DNA of 64,000 nt from Pseudomonas viciae (GCF_004786035.1 NZ_CP035088.1:6347001-6411000); one strand, 5' to 3'; counted from the stretch's first letter, positions 1 to 9,179 are shown. The notes: generated by a model not told the origin, from the sequence alone. Translations and numbers: made by a program.

Positions 1-1
1 G

Positions 2-1351
2 CTTAACGAAGCGAACGCGTTCCTTAAGGAACATCCTGAGGTTCTGTACGTTGACCTTCTGATTGCGGATATGAATGGTGTGGTGCGCGGCAAGCGCATC
101 GAACGCACCAGCCTCCACAAGGTTTACGAGAAAGGCATCAACCTGCCGGCCTCTCTATTTGCTCTGGATATCAATGGCTCTACGGTGGAAAGCACCGGCC
201 TGGGCCTGGACATCGGCGACGCTGACCGAATCTGTTATCCAATCCCTGACACCCTGTGCAATGAGCCCTGGCAGAAGCGTCCTACCGCACAACTGTTGAT
301 GACCATGCACGAACTGGAAGGCGAGCCTTTCTTCGCCGACCCTCGTGAAGTCCTGCGCCAGGTCGTGACCAAGTTCGATGAACTGGGCCTGACCATCTGC
401 GCCGCATTCGAGCTGGAGTTCTACCTGATCGACCAGGAGAACGTGAATGGACGCCCACAACCGCCCCGCTCACCGATCTCCGGCAAACGCCCACACTCGA
501 CACAGGTCTACCTGATCGACGACCTCGACGAATATGTCGATTGCCTCCAGGACATTCTGGAAGGGGCCAAGGAGCAAGGCATTCCCGCCGACGCCATCGT
601 CAAGGAAAGTGCCCCGGCGCAGTTCGAAGTGAACCTGCACCACGTGGCCGACCCGATCAAGGCCTGCGACTACGCGGTACTGCTCAAGCGCCTGATCAAG
701 AACATCGCCTACGACCATGAAATGGACACCACCTTCATGGCCAAGCCGTATCCAGGCCAGGCGGGCAACGGTCTGCACGTCCACATTTCGATTCTGGACA
801 AGGATGGCAAGAATATTTTTGCCAGCGAGGATCCCGAGCAGAACGCCGCACTGCGTCACGCGATCGGCGGTGTGCTCGAGACCCTACCGGCGCAGATGGC
901 TTTCCTCTGCCCGAACGTCAACTCCTACCGTCGTTTCGGCGCACAGTTCTATGTGCCGAACTCGCCGACCTGGGGCTTGGACAACCGCACCGTAGCCCTG
1001 CGCGTGCCCACCGGCTCCGCCGATGCCGTGCGCCTGGAACACCGTGTTGCCGGTGCCGATGCCAACCCGTATCTGCTGATGGCGGCAGTATTGGCAGGCG
1101 TGCACCATGGCCTGGTCAACAAGATCGAGCCCGGTGCGCCGGTGGAAGGCAACAGCTACGAGCAGAACGAGCAAAGCCTGCCGAACAACCTGCGCGATGC
1201 CCTGCGCGAACTGGACGACAGCGAAGTCATGGCCAAGTACATCGATCCGAAATACATCGATATCTTCGTGGCCTGCAAGGAAAGTGAGCTGGAGGAGTTC
1301 GAACACTCCATCTCCGACCTCGAGTACAACTGGTACCTGCATACCGTGTAA
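2..1351 (+). CDS. Glutamine synthetase family protein, 5' end outside window
   Basis: The reading frame is open from base 2, so the true start lies upstream; about 449 residues are visible of a family usually near 455-460. The protein has the class I glutamine synthetase catalytic fold, with NGLHVHIS in the ATP/metal site region and ADANPYL near the C-terminus. In Pseudomonas such paralogues ligate glutamate to polyamines or other amines (PuuA/SpuI/PauA type) rather than making glutamine. I infer gamma-glutamylation of putrescine-like substrates in the cytoplasm. The upstream neighbours that could confirm a polyamine operon are not in view. A strong terminator follows immediately. Confidence 0.9.
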   Translation, partial: LNEANAFLKEHPEVLYVDLLIADMNGVVRGKRIERTSLHKVYEKGINLPASLFALDINGSTVESTGLGLDIGDADRICYPIPDTLCNEPWQKRPTAQLLMTMHELEGEPFFADPREVLRQVVTKFDELGLTICAAFELEFYLIDQENVNGRPQPPRSPISGKRPHSTQVYLIDDLDEYVDCLQDILEGAKEQGIPADAIVKESAPAQFEVNLHHVADPIKACDYAVLLKRLIKNIAYDHEMDTTFMAKPYPGQAGNGLHVHISILDKDGKNIFASEDPEQNAALRHAIGGVLETLPAQMAFLCPNVNSYRRFGAQFYVPNSPTWGLDNRTVALRVPTGSADAVRLEHRVAGADANPYLLMAAVLAGVHHGLVNKIEPGAPVEGNSYEQNEQSLPNNLRDALRELDDSEVMAKYIDPKYIDIFVACKESELEEFEHSISDLEYNWYLHTV

Positions 1352-1365
1352 GCGGTGGCTGTAAA

Positions 1366-1404
1366 GAAAAACGCCGCGGCCCTTAAGGGCTGCGGCGTTT
1401 TTTT
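1366..1404 (+). terminator. Rho-independent terminator after the glutamine synthetase gene
   Basis: A GC-rich stem (AACGCCGC...GCGGCGTT) with a TTAA-centred loop is followed by a run of seven T. It lies 15 bases after the stop codon. Confidence 0.9.
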
Positions 1405-1422
1405 ATGGATGCTCACCAACAT

Positions 1423-1555
1423 TGTGGCGAGGGAGCTTGCTCCCGCCGGGCTGCGCAGCAGCCCCAAAAATGCGAAAGCGGTCAACCTGAAACACTGCAG
1501 TGGCTGATTTCAGGGCCGCTTCGCAGCCCAGCGGGAGCAAGCTCCCTCGCCACAG
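1423..1555. repeat. Inverted REP pair (GTGGCGAGGGAGC family)
   Basis: Two copies of the palindrome GTGGCGAGGGAGCTTGCTCC face each other about 90 bases apart. Each carries an adjacent GC-rich extension (GGGCTGCGCAGCAGCCC or its complement). This paired arrangement matches the REPIN doublets known from P. fluorescens. Confidence 0.85.
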
Positions 1556-1635
1556 GAGTTCCTTTGCTCCCAAGTGCAGGTATGGACCATCCGCCGGCTC
1601 TGCGTACAATGCCCGGCAGCCCCCAGGAGACACTC

Positions 1636-2271
1636 ATGACGCGCATCGCCACCCCTCGCAAACCCCGCGCACGCAGCCAGGCCCGGATCGACAGCATTCT
1701 CGATGCCGCCCGTACGCTGCTTGCCGCCGAAGGTGTGGCGAGCTTGTCGATCTACAGTGTCGCCGAGCGCGCCGGGATCCCGCCCTCCTCCGTCTACCAC
1801 TTCTTCGCCAGCGTCCCGGCGCTGCTTGAAGCGTTGACCGCTGACGTCCACGCGGCCTTCCGCGCCTGCCTGCAGGCGCCCATTGACCATCAAGCGCTGA
1901 ACCACTGGCACGACCTGTCGCGGCTGGTGGAGCAGCGCATGCTCACCATCTACAGCCAGGACGCCGCCGCCCGCCAATTGATCCTGGCCCAACACGGCCT
2001 GACCGAAGTCACCCAGGCCGACCGTCAGCACGACCTCGAACTGGGCGACCTGATGCATAAACTGTTCGACCGCCATTTCGAGCTGCCGAACTTGCCCACC
2101 GACGTCGACGTGTTCGCCCTGGCCATGGAACTGGGCGACCGCGTCTACGCCCGCTCGGTGCAACAACACAACCAGATCACCCCACGCATGGCCGAGGAAG
2201 GCATGCGGGTGTTCGATGCGTACCTGGGGTTGTATCTGCCGCCGTATTTGCCCAAGCGTGAAGCCGTCTGA
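1636..2271 (+). CDS. TetR/AcrR family transcriptional regulator
   Basis: This 211-residue protein has a basic N-terminus, then the TetR helix-turn-helix near residues 35-55 (SIYSVAERAGIPPSSVYHFF). The larger C-terminal region is divergent and would bind a ligand and dimerise. The start at 1636 is set by AGGAG seven bases upstream; an in-frame extension to 1405 would run through the REP pair and is rejected. The gene stands alone between repeats, so no target can be named. It shares orientation with the upstream glutamine synthetase gene but is cut off from it by a terminator. Confidence 0.85.
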   Translation: MTRIATPRKPRARSQARIDSILDAARTLLAAEGVASLSIYSVAERAGIPPSSVYHFFASVPALLEALTADVHAAFRACLQAPIDHQALNHWHDLSRLVEQRMLTIYSQDAAARQLILAQHGLTEVTQADRQHDLELGDLMHKLFDRHFELPNLPTDVDVFALAMELGDRVYARSVQQHNQITPRMAEEGMRVFDAYLGLYLPPYLPKREAV

Positions 2272-2290
2272 TACTTGAACCGCCTCATCC

Positions 2291-2333
2291 GTGGCGAGGG
2301 AGCTTGCTCCCGCTGGGCTGCGCAGCAGCCCCC
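2291..2333 (+). repeat. Single REP element (GTGGCGAGGGAGC family)
   Basis: One copy of the REP palindrome with its GCTGCGCAGCAGCCCC extension, the same form as the copies near 1.4 kb and 51.4 kb. No inverted partner is seen nearby. Confidence 0.8.
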
Positions 2334-2367
2334 TCCTAACCTCAACAAAGCGCATTAGCAGGCCGCC

Positions 2368-2409
2368 AAAAAAACAGAAAGCCCCGAAGAGCTCACGCCG
2401 TCCGGGGCT
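2368..2409 (-). terminator. Terminator of the ssu operon
   Basis: On the minus strand, AGCCCCG pairs with CGGGGCT around a 16-base loop and is followed by a T-rich tract (TTTCTGTTTTTTT). It begins 16 bases past the ssuF stop codon. Confidence 0.8.
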
Positions 2410-2424
2410 GTGGGTCAAGCTCGT

Positions 2425-2640
2425 TCACAACTTGGCGATCGACACCTCGGTGGATTTGACGAAAGCGATCACTTCACTGCCGATCGCCAGTTCCAGCTCC
2501 TTGACCGAACGGGTGGTGATGACCGAGGTGACGATGCCGGAAGCGGTCTGTACGTCGATTTCCGACAGCACGTCGCCTTCGACGATTTCCTTGATGGTGC
2601 CTTTGAACTGGTTGCGTACGTTGATGGCTTTGATCGTCAT
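2425..2640 (-). CDS. ssuF: SsuF, TOBE/Mop-type molybdopterin-binding protein
   Basis: This 71-residue protein is essentially one TOBE (Mop) domain, the fold that binds molybdate or other oxyanions as an oligomer. It is the last gene of a cluster in the order ssuEADCBF, the arrangement known from P. putida S-313, where ssuF is needed for growth on sulfonates by an unclear mechanism. The start at 2640 gives the full domain; longer readings extend into ssuB. It lies 25 bases after ssuB and is probably cotranscribed with it. Confidence 0.85.
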   Translation of the reverse strand: MTIKAINVRNQFKGTIKEIVEGDVLSEIDVQTASGIVTSVITTRSVKELELAIGSEVIAFVKSTEVSIAKL

Positions 2641-2665
2641 GGTGTCGATTCCTGTATGGATGAAG

Positions 2666-3472
2666 TTATTGCGCCCAACGCAGTTGCGTGGGCAAGGGTG
2701 AAACGGGTTCGGGTTCCGGCGGTTGGCCGGGCAAGGACAGCACATGGTTGAGGACTTCGGTTTCCAGGCTCGCCAGGCGATGTGAGCCGCGAACCCGTGG
2801 GCGTGGCAGGTCGATGGCCAGGTCGAGACCAACCTGACCGTCTTCGATCAGAATGACCCGGTCGGCGATCGCCACCGCTTCGCTGACGTCATGGGTCACC
2901 AGCAGCACGGTAAAGCCGTGCGTCTGCCAGAGGTTTTCGATCAGTTGCTGCATCTCGATACGGGTCAGGGCGTCCAGCGCTCCCAGAGGTTCGTCGAGCA
3001 GCAACAGGCGCGGTTGGTGAATCAGCGCGCGAGCCAGGGCCACCCGTTGTTTCTGTCCGCCAGACAGTGCCGCCGGCCATTCATGGGCGCGGTCGGCCAA
3101 GCCCACCGTTTCCAGTGCCTGCAACGCTTGGGGCCGCCAGTTGCCTGTTAGCCCGAGGCCGACGTTGTCGATGATTTTTTTCCAGGGCAGCAAGCGCGCG
3201 TCCTGGAACATCAGCCGTGTGTCTTGCCGTGCGGCACTCAGGGACCCGGAGCCAGCCAGCAACTCCCCACCCGTGGGCTGGTCGAGACCGGCCAACAAAC
3301 GCAGCAAGGTACTTTTGCCACAGCCGCTGCGGCCGACCACCGCCACGAACTGCCCGGCCGGAATATGCAGGTCGACGTCCCGCAGCACCTGACGCGAGCC
3401 GAAGGTCTTTTGCAGCTTGCGCACGGCCAGGGGAATGCCTCGCAGCAGCCGTGGAGGTTGTTGGGCGGTCAT
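2666..3472 (-). CDS. ssuB: SsuB, aliphatic sulfonate ABC transporter ATP-binding protein
   Basis: This 268-residue ABC ATPase has Walker A (GRSGCGKST), the signature LSGGQKQR, Walker B ending LLLLDEP, and the switch histidine in LLVTHD. It powers uptake of alkanesulfonates through SsuC with SsuA as the binding protein. The start ATG overlaps the ssuC stop by four bases (ATGA), which indicates translational coupling and rules out longer starts. The length is normal for SsuB. Confidence 0.95.
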   Translation of the reverse strand: MTAQQPPRLLRGIPLAVRKLQKTFGSRQVLRDVDLHIPAGQFVAVVGRSGCGKSTLLRLLAGLDQPTGGELLAGSGSLSAARQDTRLMFQDARLLPWKKIIDNVGLGLTGNWRPQALQALETVGLADRAHEWPAALSGGQKQRVALARALIHQPRLLLLDEPLGALDALTRIEMQQLIENLWQTHGFTVLLVTHDVSEAVAIADRVILIEDGQVGLDLAIDLPRPRVRGSHRLASLETEVLNHVLSLPGQPPEPEPVSPLPTQLRWAQ

Positions 3473-4251
3473 GCGGCACCTCCCTTGTGCACTTGATAGG
3501 CCGGGTGCCAGCGCAGCCAGACCCGCTCCAGTCCACGGGCGGCGAGGTCGGCCAATTTGCCGAGTACGGCGTACAAAAGAATCGCCAGCACCACCACATC
3601 GGTCTGCAGGAACTCGCGGGCATTCATCGCCAGATAACCGATGCCGGAACTGGCCGAGATGGTTTCCGCCACGATCAACGTCAGCCACATGAAGCCCAGC
3701 GCAAAGCGCACGCCCACCAGGATCGAAGGCAAGGCCCCGGGCAGAATCACCTGGCGAAACAGACTGAAACCGGACAGGCCGTAACTGCGAGACATCTCCA
3801 CCAGCGCCGGATCGACGTTACGAATCCCGTGGTAGGTATTGAGGTAGATCGGAAACAGCGTGCCCAGGGCCACCAGGAAAATCTTCGCCGACTCGTCGAT
3901 ACCAAACCACAGGATCACCAGCGGAATCAGCGCCAGGTGCGGCACGTTCCGGACCATCTGCACGGAACTGTCCAACAGGCGCTCGCCCCATTTCGACAGG
4001 CCGGTGATGAAACCCAGGGCCAGGCCGATGCCGCCGCCGATCAGGAAACCAACCGCTGCCCGCCAACTGCTGATGGCCAGGTGCGTCCAGATCTCGCCGC
4101 TGCGCACCAGGTTGACCCCGGCTTCGATCACCGCCACGGGTGCCGGCAGGATTCGCGTGGATAACCAGCCTGCCGACACCGACAGTTGCCACACCGCCAA
4201 CAGCAACAGCGGCACCGCCCAGGGCGCCAGGTTGTGGATGATTTTCTTCAT
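3469..4251 (-). CDS. ssuC: SsuC, sulfonate ABC transporter permease
   Basis: This 260-residue membrane protein belongs to the binding-protein-dependent permease family, with about six hydrophobic segments. An EAA-type cytoplasmic loop ([16 protein letters not shown]) lies near residue 180, where it would contact SsuB. It starts seven bases after the ssuD stop and overlaps ssuB at its 3' end. Together with SsuA and SsuB it imports alkanesulfonates as a sulfur source. Confidence 0.94.
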   Translation of the reverse strand: MKKIIHNLAPWAVPLLLLAVWQLSVSAGWLSTRILPAPVAVIEAGVNLVRSGEIWTHLAISSWRAAVGFLIGGGIGLALGFITGLSKWGERLLDSSVQMVRNVPHLALIPLVILWFGIDESAKIFLVALGTLFPIYLNTYHGIRNVDPALVEMSRSYGLSGFSLFRQVILPGALPSILVGVRFALGFMWLTLIVAETISASSGIGYLAMNAREFLQTDVVVLAILLYAVLGKLADLAARGLERVWLRWHPAYQVHKGGAA

Positions 4252-4258
4252 GGCCGCC

Positions 4259-5407
4259 TCAGCTCTGCGACGCGGCTTTGGGAAGGATGTCGTTGGCGAC
4301 CATTTCACCGAACGGGCTGACATAACCCTGGCTTTTCGGCAGTTCCGGGCGCTCCACGTCCAGGTGTGGAAACAACAACTCGGCCACGCGGTAGGACTCC
4401 TCCAGGTGTGGATAACCGGAGAAAATAAAGGTGTCGATGCCAAGATCAGCGTATTCCTTGACCCGCGCCGCCACGGTCGGGCCATCGCCCACCAGCGCCG
4501 TACCCGCGCCGCCACGGACCAGGCCTACGCCGGCCCAGAGGTTGGGGCTGACTTCCAGCTTGTCGCGACGGCCACCGTGCAACGCAGCCATGCGTTGCTG
4601 GCCCACCGAATCGAAGCGCGCCAGTGAAGCCTGGGCCCGAGCGATAGTCTCGTCGTCCAGGTGGGAGATCAATCGGTTAGCCGCTTGCCAGGCTTCGGCG
4701 TTGGTTTCACGCACAATCACATGCAAGCGGATGCCGAAGCGCACGGTGCGGCCGAGCTTGGCGGCCTTGACCCGCACTTGTTCGATCTTTTCCGCCACGG
4801 CCGCTGGCGGCTCGCCCCAGGTCAGCACCATTTCCACCTGTTCGGCAGCCAGGTCCTGGGCCGCTTCCGATGAACCGCCGAAATACAGCGGTGGACGCGG
4901 TTGCTGGATCGGCGGATAGAGCAGCTTGGCGCCCTTCACACTGATGTGTTCGCCGTCGTAATCCACAGTTTCGCCTTCCAGTACCCGGCGCCAGATGCGG
5001 GTGAATTCCACCGAAGCCTGATAGCGCTGCTCATGGTCCAGGAACAGGCCGTCGCCAGCCAGTTCGTCCGGGTCACCGCCGGTCACCAGGTTGAACAACG
5101 CGCGCCCGCCGGACAACCGGTCCAGGGTCGCGGCCTGACGCGCCGCCACCGTCGGGGAAATGATCCCGGGGCGCAGGGCAACGAGGAATTTCAAGCGCTG
5201 GGTCACCGGAATCAACGACGCAGCCACCAACCAGGAGTCTTCGCAGGAGCGCCCGGTGGGAATCAGCACGCCACCGAAACCCAGTCGATCCGCCGCCTGG
5301 GCGATCTGTTGCAGGTAGCCGTGATCGACGGCGCGGGCGCCTTCGGCGGTGCCAAGGTAATGGCCGTCGCCGTGGGTGGGCAGGAACCAGAAAATATTGA
5401 GGCTCAT
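4259..5407 (-). CDS. ssuD: SsuD, FMNH2-dependent alkanesulfonate monooxygenase
   Basis: This 382-residue protein has the bacterial luciferase-like TIM-barrel fold. The N-terminus ([16 protein letters not shown]) and the [19 protein letters not shown] stretch are typical of SsuD. The enzyme uses reduced FMN supplied by SsuE, plus oxygen, to cleave the C-S bond of alkanesulfonates, giving an aldehyde and sulfite in the cytoplasm. It lies between ssuA and ssuC. The length and flanking genes leave little doubt. Confidence 0.96.
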   Translation of the reverse strand: MSLNIFWFLPTHGDGHYLGTAEGARAVDHGYLQQIAQAADRLGFGGVLIPTGRSCEDSWLVAASLIPVTQRLKFLVALRPGIISPTVAARQAATLDRLSGGRALFNLVTGGDPDELAGDGLFLDHEQRYQASVEFTRIWRRVLEGETVDYDGEHISVKGAKLLYPPIQQPRPPLYFGGSSEAAQDLAAEQVEMVLTWGEPPAAVAEKIEQVRVKAAKLGRTVRFGIRLHVIVRETNAEAWQAANRLISHLDDETIARAQASLARFDSVGQQRMAALHGGRRDKLEVSPNLWAGVGLVRGGAGTALVGDGPTVAARVKEYADLGIDTFIFSGYPHLEESYRVAELLFPHLDVERPELPKSQGYVSPFGEMVANDILPKAASQS

Positions 5408-5431
5408 GGAGTAGTCTCCTAAGGAATCGAA

Positions 5432-6397
5432 TTACTGCGCGTTCGCGACGGTTGCCGGCGGCGTCCAGATCACGTCCTTGATGCTCAAGGGCTTGGGAAT
5501 CAATTTGAGCTGATAGAAGCTGTCGGCGATTTTCTGCTGCGCCGCCACCACCTCCGGCGTGAGGAACAACGCCCCGTAGCCTTGGCGTTTCACCGACGTC
5601 AGGGTGATATCGGCAGGCAGGCCGAGCAGCGGCGATACCTGTTTGGTCACGTCTTCAGGGTTGGCCTTGGACCACTCACCCACTGCACGCACTTCCTCCA
5701 CCAGCGCCGTGATGACCTGGGGGTTTTTCTGCGCATAGGGTTTGGTGGCGAGGTAGAACTGATGGTTGTCGACAATGCCTTTGCCATCACGCAGGGTGCG
5801 CGCCTGCAACTGCTGTTCGGCGGCAGCCTGGTACGGATCCCAGATCACCCAGGCGTCGACACTGCCACGCTCGAACGCGGCACGGGCGTCGGCCGGCGGC
5901 AGGAAAACCGTCTGGATATCGGAGTATTTCAGGCCGGCATCTTCCAGCGCCCGCACCAGCAGGTAGTGAACGTTGGAGCCTTTGTTCAGCACGACTTTCT
6001 TGCCCTTGAGGTCTTGCACCGACTGGATAGGAGAACCCTTGGGCACCAGGATGGCCTCGCTGGCGGGCGCTGGCGGTTCGTAGGCGACGTAGAGCAGATC
6101 GGCACCCGCCGCCTGGGCGAACACCGGCGGGGTTTCACCGGTCACGCCGAAGTCGATGGAGCCGACGTTCAAGCCTTCAAGCAGTTGCGGGCCGCCGGGA
6201 AATTCGGTCCATTGCACGTCTACGCCTTGGGCTGCGAGGCGTTTTTCCAGAGTGCCCTTGGCCTTGAGCAGCACCAGGGTGCCGTACTTCTGATAACCGA
6301 TCCGCAAGGTCTCGGCTTGAGCCTGGGTAACGACGCCGAAGGACACAGCCGCAGCAAACAGAGCGACCAGCCCGCGACGCAAAATGACAGTGCGCAT
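5432..6397 (-). CDS. ssuA: SsuA, periplasmic sulfonate-binding protein
   Basis: This 321-residue protein has a Sec signal peptide (RRGLVALFAAAVSFGVVTQAQA) followed by an NMT1/SsuA-like solute-binding domain starting ETLRIGYQKYGTL. It captures sulfonates for SsuBC. AGGAG lies a few bases before the ATG and supports this start. An 89-base gap separates it from ssuE and 24 bases separate it from ssuD, consistent with one transcript. Confidence 0.94.
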   Translation of the reverse strand: MRTVILRRGLVALFAAAVSFGVVTQAQAETLRIGYQKYGTLVLLKAKGTLEKRLAAQGVDVQWTEFPGGPQLLEGLNVGSIDFGVTGETPPVFAQAAGADLLYVAYEPPAPASEAILVPKGSPIQSVQDLKGKKVVLNKGSNVHYLLVRALEDAGLKYSDIQTVFLPPADARAAFERGSVDAWVIWDPYQAAAEQQLQARTLRDGKGIVDNHQFYLATKPYAQKNPQVITALVEEVRAVGEWSKANPEDVTKQVSPLLGLPADITLTSVKRQGYGALFLTPEVVAAQQKIADSFYQLKLIPKPLSIKDVIWTPPATVANAQ

Positions 6398-6486
6398 GGC
6401 GCCTCTCCTTTTTGCTGTGGGGTTTTGGCTGCACCTGCTGGGCCGTTGGCGGCTGAGTAAGGTGAGGTGAATCTGGGGTTACGGGT

Positions 6487-7080
6487 TCAAATGCTCCAGC
6501 GAGCACTCAACAAACGTTCGTTCAACACGCTAGGGTCCAACGGCTTGGGCCGACGGGCCATGGCGCTGAAAAACTGTTCCAGCGCTTCGTTCAGGCGTTG
6601 TTGCAATGCCGGCGTCAATTGCGCCTGAGCGTTGCCTTCGCCGTAAGCGATCTGACTGTCCTCGGCAAAAATACCGTGGAGCATTTCCTGGGCCTTGAGC
6701 GCCGACAGCACTGGCTTGAGGGCGTAATCCACCACCAGCATATGGGCGATGCTGCCGCCAGTGGCCATGGGCAGCACCACCTTATGGGCCAGGGCACGTT
6801 CAGGGAGCAAGTCCAGCACGGTCTTCAGCGCACCGGAAAAAGACGCCTTGTAGACCGGTGTGGCGATCAACAAGCCATCGGCGTTCTCGATCTGCTGGAG
6901 CAGATCGACCACCTTCGGGCTGTCGAAGCGGGCATGAAGCAGATCTTCAGCCGGAAAATCGCGCACCTGATAGCTCACCACTTCCACACCTTGCTGCTGC
7001 AACCAGCGTTGCGAGCGCTCCAACAGCACGCCGGAACGGGAGCGCTGACTGGGACTGCCACCGAGTGAGACGACCAACAT
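6487..7080 (-). CDS. ssuE: SsuE, NAD(P)H-dependent FMN reductase
   Basis: This 197-residue flavodoxin-like reductase begins [16 protein letters not shown], the FMN-phosphate-binding turn of the SsuE family. It supplies FMNH2 to SsuD. Two ATGs are close together; the one at 7080 is chosen because AAGGA sits nine bases upstream, whereas the ATG at 7089 has that AAGGA almost touching it. It is the first gene of the operon and is preceded by a long AT-rich leader likely to be under sulfur control. Confidence 0.94.
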   Translation of the reverse strand: MLVVSLGGSPSQRSRSGVLLERSQRWLQQQGVEVVSYQVRDFPAEDLLHARFDSPKVVDLLQQIENADGLLIATPVYKASFSGALKTVLDLLPERALAHKVVLPMATGGSIAHMLVVDYALKPVLSALKAQEMLHGIFAEDSQIAYGEGNAQAQLTPALQQRLNEALEQFFSAMARRPKPLDPSVLNERLLSARWSI

Positions 7081-7099
7081 GCCAACCATTCCTTAAATG

Positions 7100-7215
7100 T
7101 CACGTGCGATTCGCGGTGGGCGATCTCGCTGTATGGGGCCAACCATAACAGGGAGACATATATATCTTTAAATCATATTTATTCATTTAGTTATTCGTTA
7201 TAGATATATTAAAAT
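7100..7215 (-). promoter_or_regulatory. AT-rich promoter region of the ssu operon
   Basis: This stretch upstream of ssuE is far more AT-rich than its surroundings, with TATATATC and ATAGATATATTA runs. In Pseudomonas and E. coli the ssu genes need CysB-type activators, and this is the natural place for such a site. A similar tract lies upstream of lsfA. No exact operator can be assigned by eye. Confidence 0.45.
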
Positions 7216-7230
7216 TGCCTTATTCAGGGC

Positions 7231-7258
7231 ATAAAAAAAGGCCGTCGAAACGGCCAAA
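7231..7258 (-). terminator. Terminator downstream of lsfA
   Basis: On the minus strand GGCCGT/ACGGCC forms a short stem followed by seven T. It lies beyond the REP pair that follows lsfA and would stop lsfA transcripts before they enter the ssuE promoter region. Confidence 0.75.
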
Positions 7259-7280
7259 ACCCTTGGTGCACAGTGATTCC

Positions 7281-7374
7281 CCTGTGGGAGCGAGCTTGCT
7301 CGCGATAGCGGTGTATCAGTCGACATCGTCGTTGGCAGATCCGACGTCATCGCGAGCAAGCTCGCTCCCACAGG
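7281..7374. repeat. Inverted REP pair (GTGGGAGCGAGC family)
   Basis: CCTGTGGGAGCGAGCTTGCTCGCGAT and its inverted copy lie about 40 bases apart and end as CCTGTGGG...CCCACAGG. It sits between the lsfA stop and its terminator, so it would be part of the lsfA mRNA 3' end. Confidence 0.88.
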
Positions 7375-7387
7375 TTCAGGTTTTGCG

Positions 7388-8026
7388 TCAGCGATTGGGC
7401 TGCGGGGTAAGGCGCAGGTAGGGCTTCACGGCGCGATAGCCTTTGGGGAAACGCTGTTTGAGCTCCTCTTCATCCTTGAGCGACGGCACGATCACCACTT
7501 CATCACCCTCCTGCCAGTTGGCCGGGGTGGCGACTTTGTAGTTGTCGGTCAGCTGCAACGAATCGATCACCCGCAGGATTTCGTGGAAATTGCGCCCGGT
7601 GCTGGCCGGGTAAGTGATGGTCAGGCGCACCTTCTTGTTCGGGTCGATCACGAACAGTGAACGCACGGTCAAGGTATCGCTGGCATTGGGGTGGATCAGG
7701 TCGTACAGGTCAGACACTTTGCGGTCGGCGTCGGCCAGGATCGGGAAGTTGACGACCGTGTTCTGGGTTTCATTGATGTCCTCGATCCATTTGTGGTGCG
7801 AGTCCACCGGATCTACCGAAAGGGCAATGGCCTTGACACCGCGCTTGGCGAATTCATCCTTGAGTTTGGCGGTAAAGCCCAGTTCGGTGGTGCACACCGG
7901 CGTGAAGTCCGCCGGGTGGGAAAACAGTACGCCCCAACTGTCGCCAAGCCATTCGTGGAAGCGGATCTTGCCGGCGCTGGAATCCTGTTCGAAGTCTGGG
8001 GCGATGTCGCCGAGTCTGAGGCTCAT
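7388..8026 (-). CDS. lsfA: LsfA, 1-Cys peroxiredoxin
   Basis: This 212-residue peroxiredoxin of the Prx6 type has its peroxidatic cysteine at about residue 45 in HPADFTPVCTTE and no second resolving cysteine in the usual place. It reduces hydroperoxides in the cytoplasm. The P. putida homologue LsfA is induced by sulfate starvation, and here the gene sits directly beside the sulfonate operon in the same orientation. AGGAG seven bases before the ATG at 8026 fixes the start. A separate terminator suggests its own transcript. Confidence 0.92.
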   Translation of the reverse strand: MSLRLGDIAPDFEQDSSAGKIRFHEWLGDSWGVLFSHPADFTPVCTTELGFTAKLKDEFAKRGVKAIALSVDPVDSHHKWIEDINETQNTVVNFPILADADRKVSDLYDLIHPNASDTLTVRSLFVIDPNKKVRLTITYPASTGRNFHEILRVIDSLQLTDNYKVATPANWQEGDEVVIVPSLKDEEELKQRFPKGYRAVKPYLRLTPQPNR

Positions 8027-8250
8027 GGTGCGGCTCCTGGTTGGTTGTTGTGGGGCCAACTGTGCACCGGTTTTCATTGCTTTAAAAAGAATGAATACCC
8101 ATTTATTTAGATCATTAGCGAATATAAAAAACTGTTCACTGGCGCCATTCCGCATACCGGCCCAAGATCATTTCCGAGGTTTCGAGAAGGCCTCGAGTTG
8201 CTGAAAAGAGGAGAAGGTTCGGGGAAGGCTACAGGGGTGGGCCAGACCCG
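8027..8250 (-). promoter_or_regulatory. Intergenic region with the lsfA promoter
   Basis: The part next to lsfA (about 8075-8135) is AT-rich and contains a CATTTATTTAGATCATTAGC tract resembling the one upstream of ssuE, so it probably carries the lsfA promoter and a sulfur-responsive site. The rest, up to the hairpin at 8251, holds no reading frame I would call a gene. Confidence 0.4.
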
Positions 8251-8300
8251 AAACGCAAAGCCCCGCCCGGCGTAATGCCGGGCGGGGCTTTTTTTGTTTT
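8251..8300 (+). terminator. Orphan terminator-like hairpin, left copy of a duplicated element
   Basis: A perfect 12-base-pair stem (GCCCCGCCCGGC/GCCGGGCGGGGC) is followed on the plus strand by seven T and then GTTTT. No gene on either strand obviously ends here. It is nearly identical, flanks included (AAACGCAAA on the left), to the hairpin at 9238-9283. The two copies bracket the mntA-hepT pair as direct repeats. Confidence 0.75.
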
Positions 8301-8359
8301 GTACCCACACTACGGAAATTATTGAGGCGATTTCAGGACGAGCGGCTAGGATAGGCAAC

Positions 8360-8755
8360 ATGAACACTCAAGCCTTGTTGACTCATCTGCAAAACCAACT
8401 CCCTGGTCTGCTGGCGGTTTACCTGTTTGGTAGCCATGCACAGGGAACCGCCGGGCCTGACAGTGATGTCGATTTGTCCGTGCTTTTGTCCGGCGAGATC
8501 GACCCTGTATCGTTATGGCAGCTTTCAGGGGATTTGGCGGATATCGCTGGCAGTCCGGTGGATCTGATTGACCTACGTGCGGCAACCACCGTCATGCAAT
8601 ATCAGATCGTGACCCGAGGCCAGAGACTCTGGGCCAGAGACGTACAGGCGGGGTTGTTCGAGTGCTTTATTCTCAGCGAAAAGACCGCTCTCGACGAGGC
8701 TCGGGCAGGCCTGCTCAAGGATATTCAGGAAGAAGGCATCGTGTATGGCCGATGA
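8360..8755 (+). CDS. mntA: MntA-like nucleotidyltransferase antitoxin
   Basis: This 131-residue minimal nucleotidyltransferase has the GSHAQG motif at residues 24-29 and DSDVD at 34-38, whose aspartates would bind catalytic metal. In MNT-HEPT modules (type VII toxin-antitoxin) MntA transfers AMP to a tyrosine on the HepT toxin and so silences it. The next gene is a HepT homologue overlapping by 11 bases, the usual coupled layout. The ATG at 8360 has a weak ribosome-binding site (GGATAGG); earlier in-frame starts would enter the hairpin region. Confidence 0.88.
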   Translation: MNTQALLTHLQNQLPGLLAVYLFGSHAQGTAGPDSDVDLSVLLSGEIDPVSLWQLSGDLADIAGSPVDLIDLRAATTVMQYQIVTRGQRLWARDVQAGLFECFILSEKTALDEARAGLLKDIQEEGIVYGR

Positions 8756-9179
8756 CGTACTGATCAATAAAGCAGCGAGTATCGAGCGTTGCATCGCCAG
8801 GGTGCGGGAGGAATACGAGAAGGATCCCTCTACCTTCGCCACTGATTTCACTCGCCAGGATTCGGCAGTCCTGAATATCCAGCGTGCGTGTGAAGCGGCG
8901 CTGGATATGGGGCAGCATTTGATTCGCCGTGAGCGACTGGGTGTCCCGCAAAGCTCCCGGGATGTGTTCGAGTTGCTTTTCCAAAGTGGCTGGGTGGAGG
9001 AAGGCTTGGTGAAAAACCTGAAGAACATGGTGGGCTTCAGAAATATCGCCGTGCATGACTACCAAGCCCTGCAATTGCCGATCATGGTCGCAATCATTAC
9101 CCAGCACTTGGGTGATTTCCTGGCGTTCAGCGCGTTCATCTTGCGTAAGGACGCGGCGGAGCCTACACAACAGCGCTGA
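8745..9179 (+). CDS. hepT: HepT-like ribonuclease toxin (DUF86/HEPN)
   Basis: This 144-residue all-alpha HEPN protein carries the signature R-x4-H-x-Y at R99, H104 and Y106 (RNIAVHDY). Arginine and histidine form the RNase site, and the tyrosine is the residue AMPylated by MntA in characterised systems. It overlaps mntA by 11 bases. The family cleaves RNA, in some cases tRNA, as a dimer. No mutation of the active site is visible, so the module looks intact. Its boundaries coincide with duplicated hairpins, which suggests mobility. Confidence 0.88.
   Translation: MADDVLINKAASIERCIARVREEYEKDPSTFATDFTRQDSAVLNIQRACEAALDMGQHLIRRERLGVPQSSRDVFELLFQSGWVEEGLVKNLKNMVGFRNIAVHDYQALQLPIMVAIITQHLGDFLAFSAFILRKDAAEPTQQR

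Noticed and set aside
1405..1635. N-terminal extension of the TetR regulator
   Set aside because: The extra 77 codons run straight through a REP pair, and the start at 1636 has a good ribosome-binding site.
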